A DNA stretch of 64,000 bases, taken from contig NZ_JAWDIE010000006.1 of the NCBI RefSeq assembly GCF_037688875.1, positions 62,001 through 126,000 on the forward strand, in the 5' to 3' direction. The notes below the pieces were generated by a model, which did not search any database, was not told the DNA's origin, and saw nothing but the letters and a program-made list of their open reading frames with translations. The DNA is from Amphibiibacter pelophylacis (GTDB taxonomy: Bacteria > Pseudomonadota > Gammaproteobacteria > Burkholderiales > Burkholderiaceae_C). This document shows positions 1-8,916 of this stretch, piece by piece. The translations under genes and the position numbers were made by a program. Numbering within the stretch: the stretch's first letter is position 1; each line of letters starts with the position of its first letter.

Positions 1-1
1 G

Positions 2-1342
2 CAGCAGATGATGGCGCACGCGCAGGCGCAGGAGTACGAAGCCGCCGCCCGCGTGCGCGACCAGGTGCAGTCGCTGGCCGGGATCATGCACCAGCAGGCG
101 GTGGATGCGTCCAGCTCCAGTCCCGCGACGCAGGATGTGGACATCATCGCCGTGCGCGTGCAGGGCGGGCGCGCCTGCGTCAACCTGGCCATGGTGCGCG
201 GCAGCCGTCATCTGGGCGACCGGGCCTTCTTCCCCGACCACGTCGTGCCCGACTGGATCGCCGCCGAAGCCGCGCTGGACGATGCCGCAGCGGAATCCGG
301 GGCCGAATTCAAGGCGCCCGCCGCAACCGATTCAGACCTTGACCCCGCCCCGCTGTCGCTGGAGCAGCGCGTGCTGACCGCCTTTCTGGCGCAGCACTAC
401 GCCACGCTGCCGCTGCCGCCGCAGCTCGTGGTCAGCCACCCGGTGCCGGACAGCGTGCGCGTGGCGCTGGAGGACGCGGCGCAGTCGCCGGTGCGCATCC
501 AGCACAATCCGCGCGAGCAGCGCCGCATCTGGCTGGACATGGCGCAGCAGGGCGCGGCGCTGGCGCTGACCCGGCTGCTGGCGCAGGAAGGCAGCCAGCG
601 CGAGCGCACGCTGGCGCTCATGGCGGCGCTCTCGCTGGACCCGCAGGAGCTGGATCCGGACAGCCTGCGCATCGAGTGCCTGGACATCAGCCACATGTCC
701 GGCGAGGCCACGGTCGCCTCGTGCGTGGTCTTCGAGGGCCACACCATGCAGTCCAGCGAATACCGCCGCTACAACATCAGCGGCATCACCGGCGGTGACG
801 ATTACGCCGCCATGCGCCAGGCGCTGCAGCGCCGCTACGGCCGCCTGGTGCAGGCGCTGGCCGAAGCGGCGCCCGACAGCCCGGTGCGCCTGCCCGATGT
901 CATCCTGATCGACGGCGGCAAGGGCCAGGTCAGCGTCTCGCGCGAGGTGCTGTGCGACGAGCTGGGCCTGCCGCCCAGCCTGATCGCCGGGGTCGAGAAG
1001 GGCGAAGGCCGCCGCGTCGGCCTGGAAGAGCTGGTTTTTGTCGATGGCCGCCCCAAACTGACGCTGCCCCCCGATTCGCCCGCGCTGATGCTGGTCGCGC
1101 AGATCCGCGACGAAGCCCACCGCTTCGCCATCACCGGGATGCGCGCGCGCCGCGCCAAGGTGCGCACGGGCGGCAGCCGCCTGGAAGACATCGAAGGCGT
1201 GGGCCCCAAAAAGCGCGCCGCGCTGCTCGCCCATTTCGGCGGCGTGCGCGGCGTGACCGACGCCAGCGTGGACGATCTGGTGGCGGTGCCGGGCATTTCG
1301 CGCACGCTGGCGGAGCTGATTTACCAAAGTCTGCACGGCTGA
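2..1342 (+). CDS. uvrC: UvrABC excinuclease subunit C, 3' part (5' end outside window)
   Basis: The reading frame is open from the window edge, so the N-terminal GIY-YIG nuclease domain is not visible. What remains is the UvrB-interacting UVR region at the very start (MMAHAQAQEYEAAARVRDQV), the RNase H-like C-terminal nuclease domain (IECLDISHMSGE, then VILIDGGKGQVS and the region around RFAITGMRARR), and a closing helix-hairpin-helix pair (LEDIEGVGPKKRAALLAHFGG and VPGISRTLAELIY) that binds DNA. UvrC makes both incisions around bulky lesions in nucleotide excision repair. A gene order uvrC then pgsA is common in this group; here two extra genes lie between them. Confidence 0.97.
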   Translation, partial: QQMMAHAQAQEYEAAARVRDQVQSLAGIMHQQAVDASSSSPATQDVDIIAVRVQGGRACVNLAMVRGSRHLGDRAFFPDHVVPDWIAAEAALDDAAAESGAEFKAPAATDSDLDPAPLSLEQRVLTAFLAQHYATLPLPPQLVVSHPVPDSVRVALEDAAQSPVRIQHNPREQRRIWLDMAQQGAALALTRLLAQEGSQRERTLALMAALSLDPQELDPDSLRIECLDISHMSGEATVASCVVFEGHTMQSSEYRRYNISGITGGDDYAAMRQALQRRYGRLVQALAEAAPDSPVRLPDVILIDGGKGQVSVSREVLCDELGLPPSLIAGVEKGEGRRVGLEELVFVDGRPKLTLPPDSPALMLVAQIRDEAHRFAITGMRARRAKVRTGGSRLEDIEGVGPKKRAALLAHFGGVRGVTDASVDDLVAVPGISRTLAELIYQSLHG

Positions 1343-1496
1343 GTCCGCACCTTGCGGCTGCAGAACAGCCTGGGGAAGTCCCGGCATTTTTCCCGCTAAT
1401 CTGCCCTATGCCGGGCGGCGCAGGCGGCACAATCCGATGTGACTCAGGGTTTTTCCGCATCCCGGCGGGCCCTCACTTCGCTGGACAGGATTTTTT

Positions 1497-2693
1497 GTGC
1501 CGGACACCTCCGTCAATGTCCCTTCCAAGGGCTGGCTCGCGCGCCTGCAGGCCCTGTCGCGCCTGGGCTCGGAGGGCATCAGCAGCGTGTCCGCACGGCG
1601 CAAGGTGGTGCAGACCAATGTGGCGGCCCTGCTGGGCGTGGGCAGCTGCCTGATTTATTCCACGGCCTATCTGCTCACCGGCCGGCTGGGCTTTGTGGTG
1701 TGCGGGCTGCTGCTCTTCCTGTATCTGCCTTTCTTCCTGTATAGCCTGCAGCTCAGCCGCCTGGGCCGCATTCTGGCGGCGAAGTGGCTGTTTTTCGGGA
1801 CGGCCAATGCGGTCATCGCCACCACGGCCTCCATTCAGGGGCGCAGCATTGATGTACAGCTGTACTTTCTGCTGTTCTGCGTGATTGCGCCCATGCTGTT
1901 CGAGCGGCGGCAGTGGCGCCACATGATGGGCTGTGTGCTGGTCAGCCTGACGCTGTTTGCGGTGGCTTCGGTGGCGCCGTACAGCCCGCCGCAGTTCTAC
2001 ACCGACACTGTGGGCAGTGACCTGCTGGATCTGTACCGCAGCCTGATCCAGTTCACCTGTGTGGCGGCGCTGATCATCCTGGTGATGGTGTCCGAGTACT
2101 CGTCGGCCGGCAGCGAGATGGATCTGCAGCGCATGGCCGAAACCGACGTGCTGACGGGCGTGCCCAACCGGCGCGCCTTCCAGGCCATGTTCCGCCGCCA
2201 TGTCGAGCAGGTGCACCGGGACCGGCCGGCCAGCAGCCCGGTCCCGCGGCTGTGCCTGCTGCTGATGGACATCGATCATTTCAAGCACATCAACGACGAG
2301 TACGGCCACGATTGCGGTGACGAGGTGCTGCGCCGCGTCGCGGCTGTCCTGCACGGCGAGCTGCGCCGCAGCGACATGCTGGCCCGCGTAGGCGGCGAGG
2401 AGTTCGCCGTGCTGATCCGCAACGTGGACGAGGACCAGGCCACGCAGCTCGCCGAGCGCCTGTGCCAGAGCGTGGCTGCCGCGCATTTCGAGATCGAGGG
2501 CCAGCACATTCCGGTCACCCTGAGCGGCGGGTTTGCTTTTGCCGGTCGCGGTCTGTCCGAAAGCCGCCTGTACAGCCTGGCCGACAGCGCGCTGTACCGG
2601 GCCAAGCACGCGGGCCGCAACCGTGTCGAGCGCTCCGACCCGACCAGCAGCATGCTGGCCACCGAAGACGATACCCCTGGCCTGCCCGCCTGA
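1497..2693 (+). CDS. Membrane-bound diguanylate cyclase (GGDEF domain)
   Basis: This 398-residue protein starts at a GTG. Residues about 40-205 hold roughly six hydrophobic segments and residues about 215-385 form a GGDEF domain. The active-site motif is GGEEF at 299-303, and RRSD at 290-293 sits five residues upstream, which is the RxxD product-inhibition I-site. Both support an active, feedback-inhibited enzyme making cyclic di-GMP from two GTP at the inner membrane. The membrane part probably senses an unknown signal; I could not assign it to a named MASE family. It is the first of four c-di-GMP proteins in the first 11.5 kb. The next gene starts 54 bases downstream on the same strand. Confidence 0.9.
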   Translation: MPDTSVNVPSKGWLARLQALSRLGSEGISSVSARRKVVQTNVAALLGVGSCLIYSTAYLLTGRLGFVVCGLLLFLYLPFFLYSLQLSRLGRILAAKWLFFGTANAVIATTASIQGRSIDVQLYFLLFCVIAPMLFERRQWRHMMGCVLVSLTLFAVASVAPYSPPQFYTDTVGSDLLDLYRSLIQFTCVAALIILVMVSEYSSAGSEMDLQRMAETDVLTGVPNRRAFQAMFRRHVEQVHRDRPASSPVPRLCLLLMDIDHFKHINDEYGHDCGDEVLRRVAAVLHGELRRSDMLARVGGEEFAVLIRNVDEDQATQLAERLCQSVAAAHFEIEGQHIPVTLSGGFAFAGRGLSESRLYSLADSALYRAKHAGRNRVERSDPTSSMLATEDDTPGLPA

Positions 2694-2747
2694 GCAGCGC
2701 TTGGGCGTAGACTACAGGGCTGATCTGGGTCGTAACAAGGACATTTC

Positions 2748-3242
2748 ATGACGATAAGCCCCCATCTGGCCGCCGGACATCGCCTGCCTCAGGGCTGGAT
2801 GACGGGGCTGGTGCTGACGGCAGTGCTGGCGCTGGGCGGTTGTGCCTCCGTGCAGCTGCCTGCGGTGGTCGCTGACCTGCCCATCATTGGCACCAAACCG
2901 CTCACGCCGCAGGAAAAGCAGGCCTGGCTGGACTACCGCGTGCAGGCCGCGCAGCACCTGGTGCAGGCCAACCCGCAGGGCACCTATATGGGCGAGGTGC
3001 CCGAGCCGCTGCTGGCGATTCCGGTGCTGGAGATTGAACTGAATGCGGACGGCTCCGTGGCCGACATCGAGGTCAAGCGCGAGCCCAGCCAGGCGCTGGA
3101 CACCGTCGAGCTGGCCAAGGCCGCCGTGCGCCGCGCCGCGCCTTTTGCGCCGGTGGGCCAGCTGCCCAAGCCGTGGCGCTTCTCCGAAATTTTCCTGTTC
3201 AACGACGATCGCCGCTTCAAACCGGCCATCCTGGACCGCTGA
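2748..3242 (+). CDS. Lipoprotein with TonB-C-terminal-like fold, function unknown
   Basis: A 164-residue protein whose N-terminal segment (TGLVLTAVLALGGC) is a signal peptide with an LGGC lipobox, so it should be lipid-anchored after cleavage before the cysteine. Residues about 85-160 (IPVLEIELNADGSVADIEVKR, then AKAAVRRAAPFAPV and WRFSEIFLF) follow the pattern of the TonB C-terminal domain: two strands, a helix carrying an AxRRAAPF-like motif, and a final strand. It has no Pro-rich linker or transmembrane anchor of a true TonB. It could act in the periplasm as a small energy-transducer-like or envelope protein; I cannot name its partner. It lies 13 bases before pgsA and is probably co-transcribed with it. 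Confidence 0.75.
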   Translation: MTISPHLAAGHRLPQGWMTGLVLTAVLALGGCASVQLPAVVADLPIIGTKPLTPQEKQAWLDYRVQAAQHLVQANPQGTYMGEVPEPLLAIPVLEIELNADGSVADIEVKREPSQALDTVELAKAAVRRAAPFAPVGQLPKPWRFSEIFLFNDDRRFKPAILDR

Positions 3243-3255
3243 AGGGGCTGGCCGC

Positions 3256-3828
3256 ATGTTCACCACCATCCCGATGTGGCTGACCTGGGCGCGCATCCTG
3301 GCGATCCCCCTGATCGCGGGCGTGTTCGGCCTGCCGCTGCCCGAGGTCTGGCAGAACTGGATCGCCGCGCTGCTGTTTGTCGGCGTCGCCGTGACCGACT
3401 GGCTGGACGGCTGGCTGGCGCGGCGCTGGAACCAGACCAGCGCCTTTGGCGCCTTTCTGGACCCGGTGGCGGACAAGTTCCTGGTTTGCGCCTCGCTGCT
3501 GATCCTGCTGGATCTGGGCCGCGTGAACGTGCCGGTGGCGCTGATCATCATCGGCCGCGAGATCGCCATTTCCGCCCTGCGCGAGTGGATGGCGCAGATC
3601 GGGGCCACACGCAGCGTGGCCGTGCACATGCTGGGCAAGCTCAAGACCACGCTGCAGATGATCGCGCTGCCCTTCCTGCTGGTCGACAGCCCCAGCCTGC
3701 TGGGCCGGATCGACGCCGCCTTCTGGGGCACAGTGCTGATTTACGCGGCCAGCGTGCTCACCATCTGGTCCATGGCCTACTACCTGCACAAGGCCTGGCC
3801 GGACATCCGCAGCCGCATGACGCCCTGA
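3256..3828 (+). CDS. pgsA: CDP-diacylglycerol--glycerol-3-phosphate 3-phosphatidyltransferase
   Basis: A 190-residue inner-membrane enzyme with several hydrophobic segments. The CDP-alcohol phosphotransferase signature is intact: D-G-x2-A-R-x8-G-x3-D-x3-D, seen as DGWLARRW then FGAFLDPVADK. It transfers the phosphatidyl group from CDP-diacylglycerol to glycerol-3-phosphate, the committed step toward phosphatidylglycerol. The ATG at 3256 is chosen because the protein then begins MFTTIPMWLTWARI, the normal N terminus of PgsA; the open frame extends further upstream only as a shadow of the preceding gene. The end abuts the convergent 854-residue GGDEF gene with no spacer. Confidence 0.97.
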   Translation: MFTTIPMWLTWARILAIPLIAGVFGLPLPEVWQNWIAALLFVGVAVTDWLDGWLARRWNQTSAFGAFLDPVADKFLVCASLLILLDLGRVNVPVALIIIGREIAISALREWMAQIGATRSVAVHMLGKLKTTLQMIALPFLLVDSPSLLGRIDAAFWGTVLIYAASVLTIWSMAYYLHKAWPDIRSRMTP

Positions 3829-6393
3829 TCAGGACGCCAGCGCCTGCGGCTGGCGCAGCCAGTGTGGCAGCGGGGCAGGGGCCCCGGCCACTGCGCCCTG
3901 AAAGGCGTCGCAGCCCAGATCAACCAGCCGCTGGTGCGTGGCTGCGTCGTCCACCGCCGGGGCCACCACGCTCAGGCCCATGTCGTGGCCGATGCGCACC
4001 AGAACGCCCGCCAGTTGCGCGGCGCGCGGCTGGGTGGCGATCTGGCCCACGAGGCTGCGCGACAGTTTCAGCGTATCCACCGGCAGATCCTGCAGCAGCG
4101 TCAGCGTGCTGTAGCTGTGCCCGAAATCGCTCACCGCCAGGCGCACGCCCAGGGCGGACAGATCGCGGCAGACGGGCGCCAGCAGGGTGTCCGGATTGAT
4201 CAGCGTGTCCTCGCTGATGTCCAGGCGCAGTGGCGGCAGGGCCTGCGGGTGGCGGGTGCGCATGGCGCGCAGATGATCGACCAGCGCAGTCCAGCCCGAG
4301 GGCTGCGCGGCCAGCGGCAGGGCCAGCTCCAGCGCCACGGGCTGGCCTTCGCGGTGCAGCGCGAGCGCCGCTTCCAGCAGGTGTGTCAGCAGCCACTGCT
4401 GCAGCGTGTCGCCCAGGCCGGTTTCCTGCACCAGACCGCTGACGCGGTGGGCCTCGATCAGGCCGTGGCGCGGGTGCTGCCAGCGCACCTGCGCCTGCAG
4501 GGCCTGCAGCGCGCCGCTGGCACCGGTCTGGGGGGCGAACTCCAGCTGCAGCTGCTCGGCCAGACGGGTGGCACTGAGGCTGGCGCTGGCGCCTTCGGGG
4601 ACGGTCGCGATGCCGCTTTCCAGCGACTGTTCCAGATCCAGGCGCTGGTTCTCGCTGGTCTGCAGCGCAGCGCGATAAAAGCAGATGCGGTTGCGGCCGG
4701 TGTTTTTCGAGTGGTACATGGCCAGATCGGCGTGGCCCATCAGGCGGTCGGCCGACAGGTCGGCACTGTTGAACAGCCGTACGCCAATGCTGGCGCTGAT
4801 GCGCCAGGGCTGGCCCTTGAGCACAAAAGGCTGGGCCAGCACGCGCAGGATCTTGCCCGCGATGAGCTGGGCCTGCTGCTGCGCCTGATCCTCCTCGGGG
4901 CTGAGCGCTTCGAGCACCACGACGAACTCGTCGCCGCCGCTGCGCGCCACGGTGTCCTGCGAGCGCACGCTGCGGTTGATGCGCTGCGCCACTTCCTTGA
5001 GCAGCTCGTCGCCCACCAGATGCCCCAGCGTGTCGTTGATGCCCTTGAAGCGGTCCAGATCAATGAACATCAGTGCGCAGAACTGCTGACGGCTCTCGCT
5101 GCGCTGCAGCGCCTGGTCCAGGCGCTCCTGCAGCAGGCGGCGGTTGCCAAGCCCGGTGAGCGTGTCGTAATAGGCCAGTTTGTAGATGGCCTCCTGCGCG
5201 CGCTGCTGGTCGGTCACGTCGCGGTACAGGGCCAGCACCTGGCTGCGTCCGCCCAGCTCGGTCCAGCGCGAGCTGACCTCGACCGGAATCTGGCGCCCGG
5301 CGCTGGTGACGATGCGCATGCGGCGGATGATGCTGCGCTGCGGGTCTTCCCGCAGGTGGCGCAGGTGCTCCAGCAGCTGGGTGGCGCTGTCGCTGCTGTC
5401 GCCCTCGGCGGCCGGGTGCAGGCTGGCGTGGTGGCGTCCGACCAGCTGTTCGCGGGCGGTTTTCCACAGGCGCTCGGCGGCGGTGTTCACTTCCAGGATC
5501 TGTCCGGTCTGCGGGTCGGTGACCACCAGCGCGTCGCTCAGGTTCTGGAACAGGATGCTGTAGCGGTTTTCTGCGGCCTTGCGCAGGGCGTGGATGGTCT
5601 CGATGGCACTCTGGTCGGTGATCGACCCGGCGAAGACCAGCGCCTTGCCGTGCTGGTCGAAAATCGCCTGGCCGCTGCCGCTGACCTTGCGGAAACCGCC
5701 CAGCCCCGTGCGCAGCCGAAACCCCACGTTGCGGAAGGGCAGGCCATGCAGCAGGTGCTGGTTGAGTGCGTGCTGCAGCGGGGCGAGATCGTCGTGGTGG
5801 ATGTTGTCCAGGCATTCGGTCAGCGCCATCAGCTTGGGCGCGCCGGGCGGCATGTCGGTGATCTCCAGCACACGGCGCGACAGGCGCACGTCGTTGCCCA
5901 GCAGGCACCAGATGAAATGGCCGTCCTGCGACGAATCCATGTAGGCGACCAGGCTGGTTTTCTTCAGCTCGAAAATGTGGCGCTGCAGGAACTGGCGCAG
6001 CCGTGCTGCCGCCAGCGGCAGGTCGGGGATGATGACCTCGTCGAGCAGCGCCATCAGTTCGGGCGCGATCTTGACGCTGTCCAGGCCGTCCAGCACGCCC
6101 AGGGTGCGCACGTGGGCACTGTCCTGGCGCAGGCGGGCCAGATCGCGCGCCAGATCGTGCTGCGCCGTAGCGCCGTCCAGACCGATCAGCAGCGCGCCCA
6201 GGTCGCGCGAGCGCAGCCGTGCCGCCTCGTCCAGCAGGGCCTCCAGCGGACTGGACCGGGGCTCGAGCGGCAGCTGCGCGCACAGCGCCAGGATGCGCTC
6301 GCGCAGCGCCGGGCTGTCACAGATCAGGTGCGTGGCGGGCAGCCAGTCCTCGACCTGTCGGGACAGTGGCTGCTGGGGCGTGAGCGTGCTCAT
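3829..6393 (-). CDS. PAS-GGDEF protein with degenerate EAL domain
   Basis: An 854-residue soluble-looking protein. Residues 15-125 resemble a divergent receiver-like domain, about 150-265 and 275-395 look like two PAS-type sensor regions, 400-565 is a GGDEF domain and about 590-850 a degenerate EAL domain. The cyclase site is SGGDEF (G486-F490), with an RSQD I-site five residues before the motif. The EAL part has lost key residues: QAQVRW replaces EALLRW, LKLSR replaces the IKID-type strand, and APAVD replaces AEGVE. It should make c-di-GMP but not degrade it; the dead EAL may bind it as a sensor. It is the most downstream of three minus-strand c-di-GMP genes, starting 11 bases after the previous stop. 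Confidence 0.88.
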   Translation of the reverse strand: MSTLTPQQPLSRQVEDWLPATHLICDSPALRERILALCAQLPLEPRSSPLEALLDEAARLRSRDLGALLIGLDGATAQHDLARDLARLRQDSAHVRTLGVLDGLDSVKIAPELMALLDEVIIPDLPLAAARLRQFLQRHIFELKKTSLVAYMDSSQDGHFIWCLLGNDVRLSRRVLEITDMPPGAPKLMALTECLDNIHHDDLAPLQHALNQHLLHGLPFRNVGFRLRTGLGGFRKVSGSGQAIFDQHGKALVFAGSITDQSAIETIHALRKAAENRYSILFQNLSDALVVTDPQTGQILEVNTAAERLWKTAREQLVGRHHASLHPAAEGDSSDSATQLLEHLRHLREDPQRSIIRRMRIVTSAGRQIPVEVSSRWTELGGRSQVLALYRDVTDQQRAQEAIYKLAYYDTLTGLGNRRLLQERLDQALQRSESRQQFCALMFIDLDRFKGINDTLGHLVGDELLKEVAQRINRSVRSQDTVARSGGDEFVVVLEALSPEEDQAQQQAQLIAGKILRVLAQPFVLKGQPWRISASIGVRLFNSADLSADRLMGHADLAMYHSKNTGRNRICFYRAALQTSENQRLDLEQSLESGIATVPEGASASLSATRLAEQLQLEFAPQTGASGALQALQAQVRWQHPRHGLIEAHRVSGLVQETGLGDTLQQWLLTHLLEAALALHREGQPVALELALPLAAQPSGWTALVDHLRAMRTRHPQALPPLRLDISEDTLINPDTLLAPVCRDLSALGVRLAVSDFGHSYSTLTLLQDLPVDTLKLSRSLVGQIATQPRAAQLAGVLVRIGHDMGLSVVAPAVDDAATHQRLVDLGCDAFQGAVAGAPAPLPHWLRQPQALAS

Positions 6394-6404
6394 GGCTCAG
6401 TCGC

Positions 6405-8915
6405 TCAGGCGGCCGGGTGGGGTGCCGGGCTGATCTGGGCCAGACGGGCGTGGTGGCCGGCGACCCAGGCGTGGAACTCGTCCAGCACCAGCGGTTTGCT
6501 GTAAAAAAAGCCCTGGATGTAGTCGCAGCCGGCGGCCTGCAGGATGTCGCGCTGCAGCGCCGTCTCCACGCCTTCGGCGATGACTTTCATGCCCAGTTTG
6601 TGCGCCATCACGATCATGGCCTCGCACAGCGCCTGGTCGTTGGAATCGGGGCTCAGGTTCTTGACGAAGGCGCGGTCGATCTTGATGTAATCGATGTCGA
6701 ATTCTTTGAGGTAAGCCAGCGAGGAATAGCCCGTGCCGAAGTCGTCCAGCGAGACCTGGATGCCCATGTTGCGAAAGCGCATCAGCTTTTCGCGCGACGG
6801 CCCGCTGACTTCCATCAGCATGCTTTCGGTGATTTCCACGCACAGGTTCAGGCCGCGGTGGCGCGCCATCAGGATGTCTTCCCAGGGCGATTTGTGCTGC
6901 GCGTCGCTGGCAAACTGGCGCGGCGATTTGTTCACCGAGACCTGGAAATGATCGCTGACGCGCTCGCGCAGGCTGTCCAGATCGTGCAGCGCGCGCTCCA
7001 GCACCCACTGGCCGATGCGCACGATCAGGCCGGAATCTTCGGCGGCGGGGATGAACTCGGCCGGGCTGACCAGGCCGCGCACCGGGTGCCGCCAGCGCAG
7101 CAGCACCTCGGCCTTGTGCACGCGCCCGGTGGGCAGCGACACGATGGGCTGGTAGACCAGGAAGAACTCCTCGCGCACCACGGCCTCGCGCAGCTGCGTG
7201 GCCAGCAGGCGGCGCTCGCGGGCCTCCTGCTGCATGGCGGGGTCGAAGGCCTCGTGGCGGTTGCGCCCGTTCTGTTTGGCGTGCGACAGCGCCTGTTCGG
7301 CCTGGCCCTGCAGGCTTTCGGCGTCCTGGCTGTCCTGCGGATAAAACGCCGAACCCACCGAGGCGCTGGTGTGGATGATCTCGTTCTGGATCGAGAAGGG
7401 CTCGCCCAGCTTGGCCATCAGCGCCGTGACCGTCTGGCTGACCTGGGCGGGAGAGGCGGCGTGGGTCAGGATGATGCGGAACTCGTTGCCGCTGATGCGC
7501 GCCAGCACGTCGTCGGCCTGCAGCAGGTTGCGCAGGCGCAGCGCCACCTGGCGCAAGAGCTGGTCGCCCACCTTCTGGCCCCAGTCGTCGTTGATGTCCT
7601 TGAAGCCGTCCAGATCCAGGTGCAGCAGGCCAAAGGGCTGGCGCGCCTGCGGCAGCTGCAGGCGGCTGGCCAGCGCCTCCGAGAACGACACCCGGTTAAA
7701 GAGGCCGGTGAGCTGGTCAAACAGCGCAAGCTGGCGGATGTTTTCTTCGGCCGTGCGCCGGTTGTGGATGTCGGTGTTGGTGCCGATGACACGCTGCACA
7801 TGGCCGGTGGCCGGATCAATCTCGACCGGGCTCAGGCGCGTCAGCACCCACTTGTAGCTGCCGTCAAAGCAGCGCATGCGGTACTCCATGCGCAGGTGCT
7901 TCTGCGGCGCGGCCATGAAGTTCTCCATGGTGCGTATGGTCTCGTCGCGGTCTTCGGGGTGCAGCAGCTGCTTCCACAGCTCGTAGCCGCGCGGATCGAT
8001 TTCGGAATCGCGCTCCGGGTAGCCCAGCTGCTGGTGCCAGCGCCGCGACAGAAAGCACACGCCGGTGCGCACGTCCATGTCCCAGATCGCGTCGTTGGTG
8101 CCTTCGACCGCGAAGCGCCAGCGTTCCTGGTTCTTGATGACGGTCTGCTCGTTCTGGTAGCCCCGGAAAATCTGTCGGTAGGACAGCGTCACGCCCATCA
8201 GGAACAGGAAGACCCACAGCCCCAGCGTCAGGCGCACGATGACGTTCTGCACCTCAACCGAGACCTTGCCCAGCTCGAAAGAGAACTGGCTGGACAGGTA
8301 CTGCAGGTGCACGAGCTGGTTGTTGACGCGCGAGGCGTACAGGTCGCGGGTCAGCGGATCGAGCTGGCCGTTGTCCACACGCAGGCGGATCTCGCGGCCC
8401 AGCACCACGGTGTGGCGCACGGCCGGGATGGTGCTCTGCCACAGCGACACGGCACGCTGCAGCAGCGGCAGCTGGCTGTAGCGCAGGTAGGTGGTGATGA
8501 CGTTGTCCACGTCCTGGGCCTGCAGGCCCATGGCCAGCAGCTGGTAGCGCGCGGTGCGCAGGTCGGGCGGGCTGGCATCCAGCGCTTCCTTGGCCAGCGA
8601 GGCGCTCATGGGAATCTCGATGCTGCGCTCGAAGGCCTCGAAATCGCGCGGGCTGCGCGTGTCCAGGTAGTTGCTCAGGTGGATGAAAGCGTTCTTCTGG
8701 CCCTTGGACCACAGGCTCTCGCCGCTGGTGAAGGCGCGCGCCGCCGAAATCGTCTGCAGGCCCTGCAGGCTGACGACCAGCTGGACCACCATCACCACCA
8801 GAAAAGGGATGATGTAGACCACCAGCCGACGCAGCGGCTCGTGTCTTTCCCGGAGTCTGGAGGCGATGGACATGGTGGACGGCGTGATGGGGGGCATGCA
8901 GGAAGGCTCTGGCAT
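6405..8915 (-). CDS. Membrane PAS-GGDEF-EAL protein, likely c-di-GMP phosphodiesterase
   Basis: An N-terminal hydrophobic segment (VVYIIPFLVVMVVQLVVSL) is followed by an alpha-helical periplasmic region of about 190 residues, a second membrane segment (VIVRLTLGLWVFLFLMGVTL), a PAS/PAC domain, GGDEF and EAL. The GGDEF site reads SGNEF and so probably lacks cyclase activity. The EAL site is intact: EVLLRW, EITESML, DDFGTGYSSL, IDYIKIDRAF and AEGVE. It therefore most likely hydrolyses c-di-GMP. It is about the same length as the gene upstream and aligns with it over its whole length, so the two are tandem duplicates. The start is uncertain: ATG 8915 lies just after the upstream stop (TAAGATG); GTG 8945 and ATG 8897 or 8873 are alternatives, none with a clear ribosome site. 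Confidence 0.88.
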   Translation of the reverse strand: MPEPSCMPPITPSTMSIASRLRERHEPLRRLVVYIIPFLVVMVVQLVVSLQGLQTISAARAFTSGESLWSKGQKNAFIHLSNYLDTRSPRDFEAFERSIEIPMSASLAKEALDASPPDLRTARYQLLAMGLQAQDVDNVITTYLRYSQLPLLQRAVSLWQSTIPAVRHTVVLGREIRLRVDNGQLDPLTRDLYASRVNNQLVHLQYLSSQFSFELGKVSVEVQNVIVRLTLGLWVFLFLMGVTLSYRQIFRGYQNEQTVIKNQERWRFAVEGTNDAIWDMDVRTGVCFLSRRWHQQLGYPERDSEIDPRGYELWKQLLHPEDRDETIRTMENFMAAPQKHLRMEYRMRCFDGSYKWVLTRLSPVEIDPATGHVQRVIGTNTDIHNRRTAEENIRQLALFDQLTGLFNRVSFSEALASRLQLPQARQPFGLLHLDLDGFKDINDDWGQKVGDQLLRQVALRLRNLLQADDVLARISGNEFRIILTHAASPAQVSQTVTALMAKLGEPFSIQNEIIHTSASVGSAFYPQDSQDAESLQGQAEQALSHAKQNGRNRHEAFDPAMQQEARERRLLATQLREAVVREEFFLVYQPIVSLPTGRVHKAEVLLRWRHPVRGLVSPAEFIPAAEDSGLIVRIGQWVLERALHDLDSLRERVSDHFQVSVNKSPRQFASDAQHKSPWEDILMARHRGLNLCVEITESMLMEVSGPSREKLMRFRNMGIQVSLDDFGTGYSSLAYLKEFDIDYIKIDRAFVKNLSPDSNDQALCEAMIVMAHKLGMKVIAEGVETALQRDILQAAGCDYIQGFFYSKPLVLDEFHAWVAGHHARLAQISPAPHPAA

Positions 8916-8916
8916 C

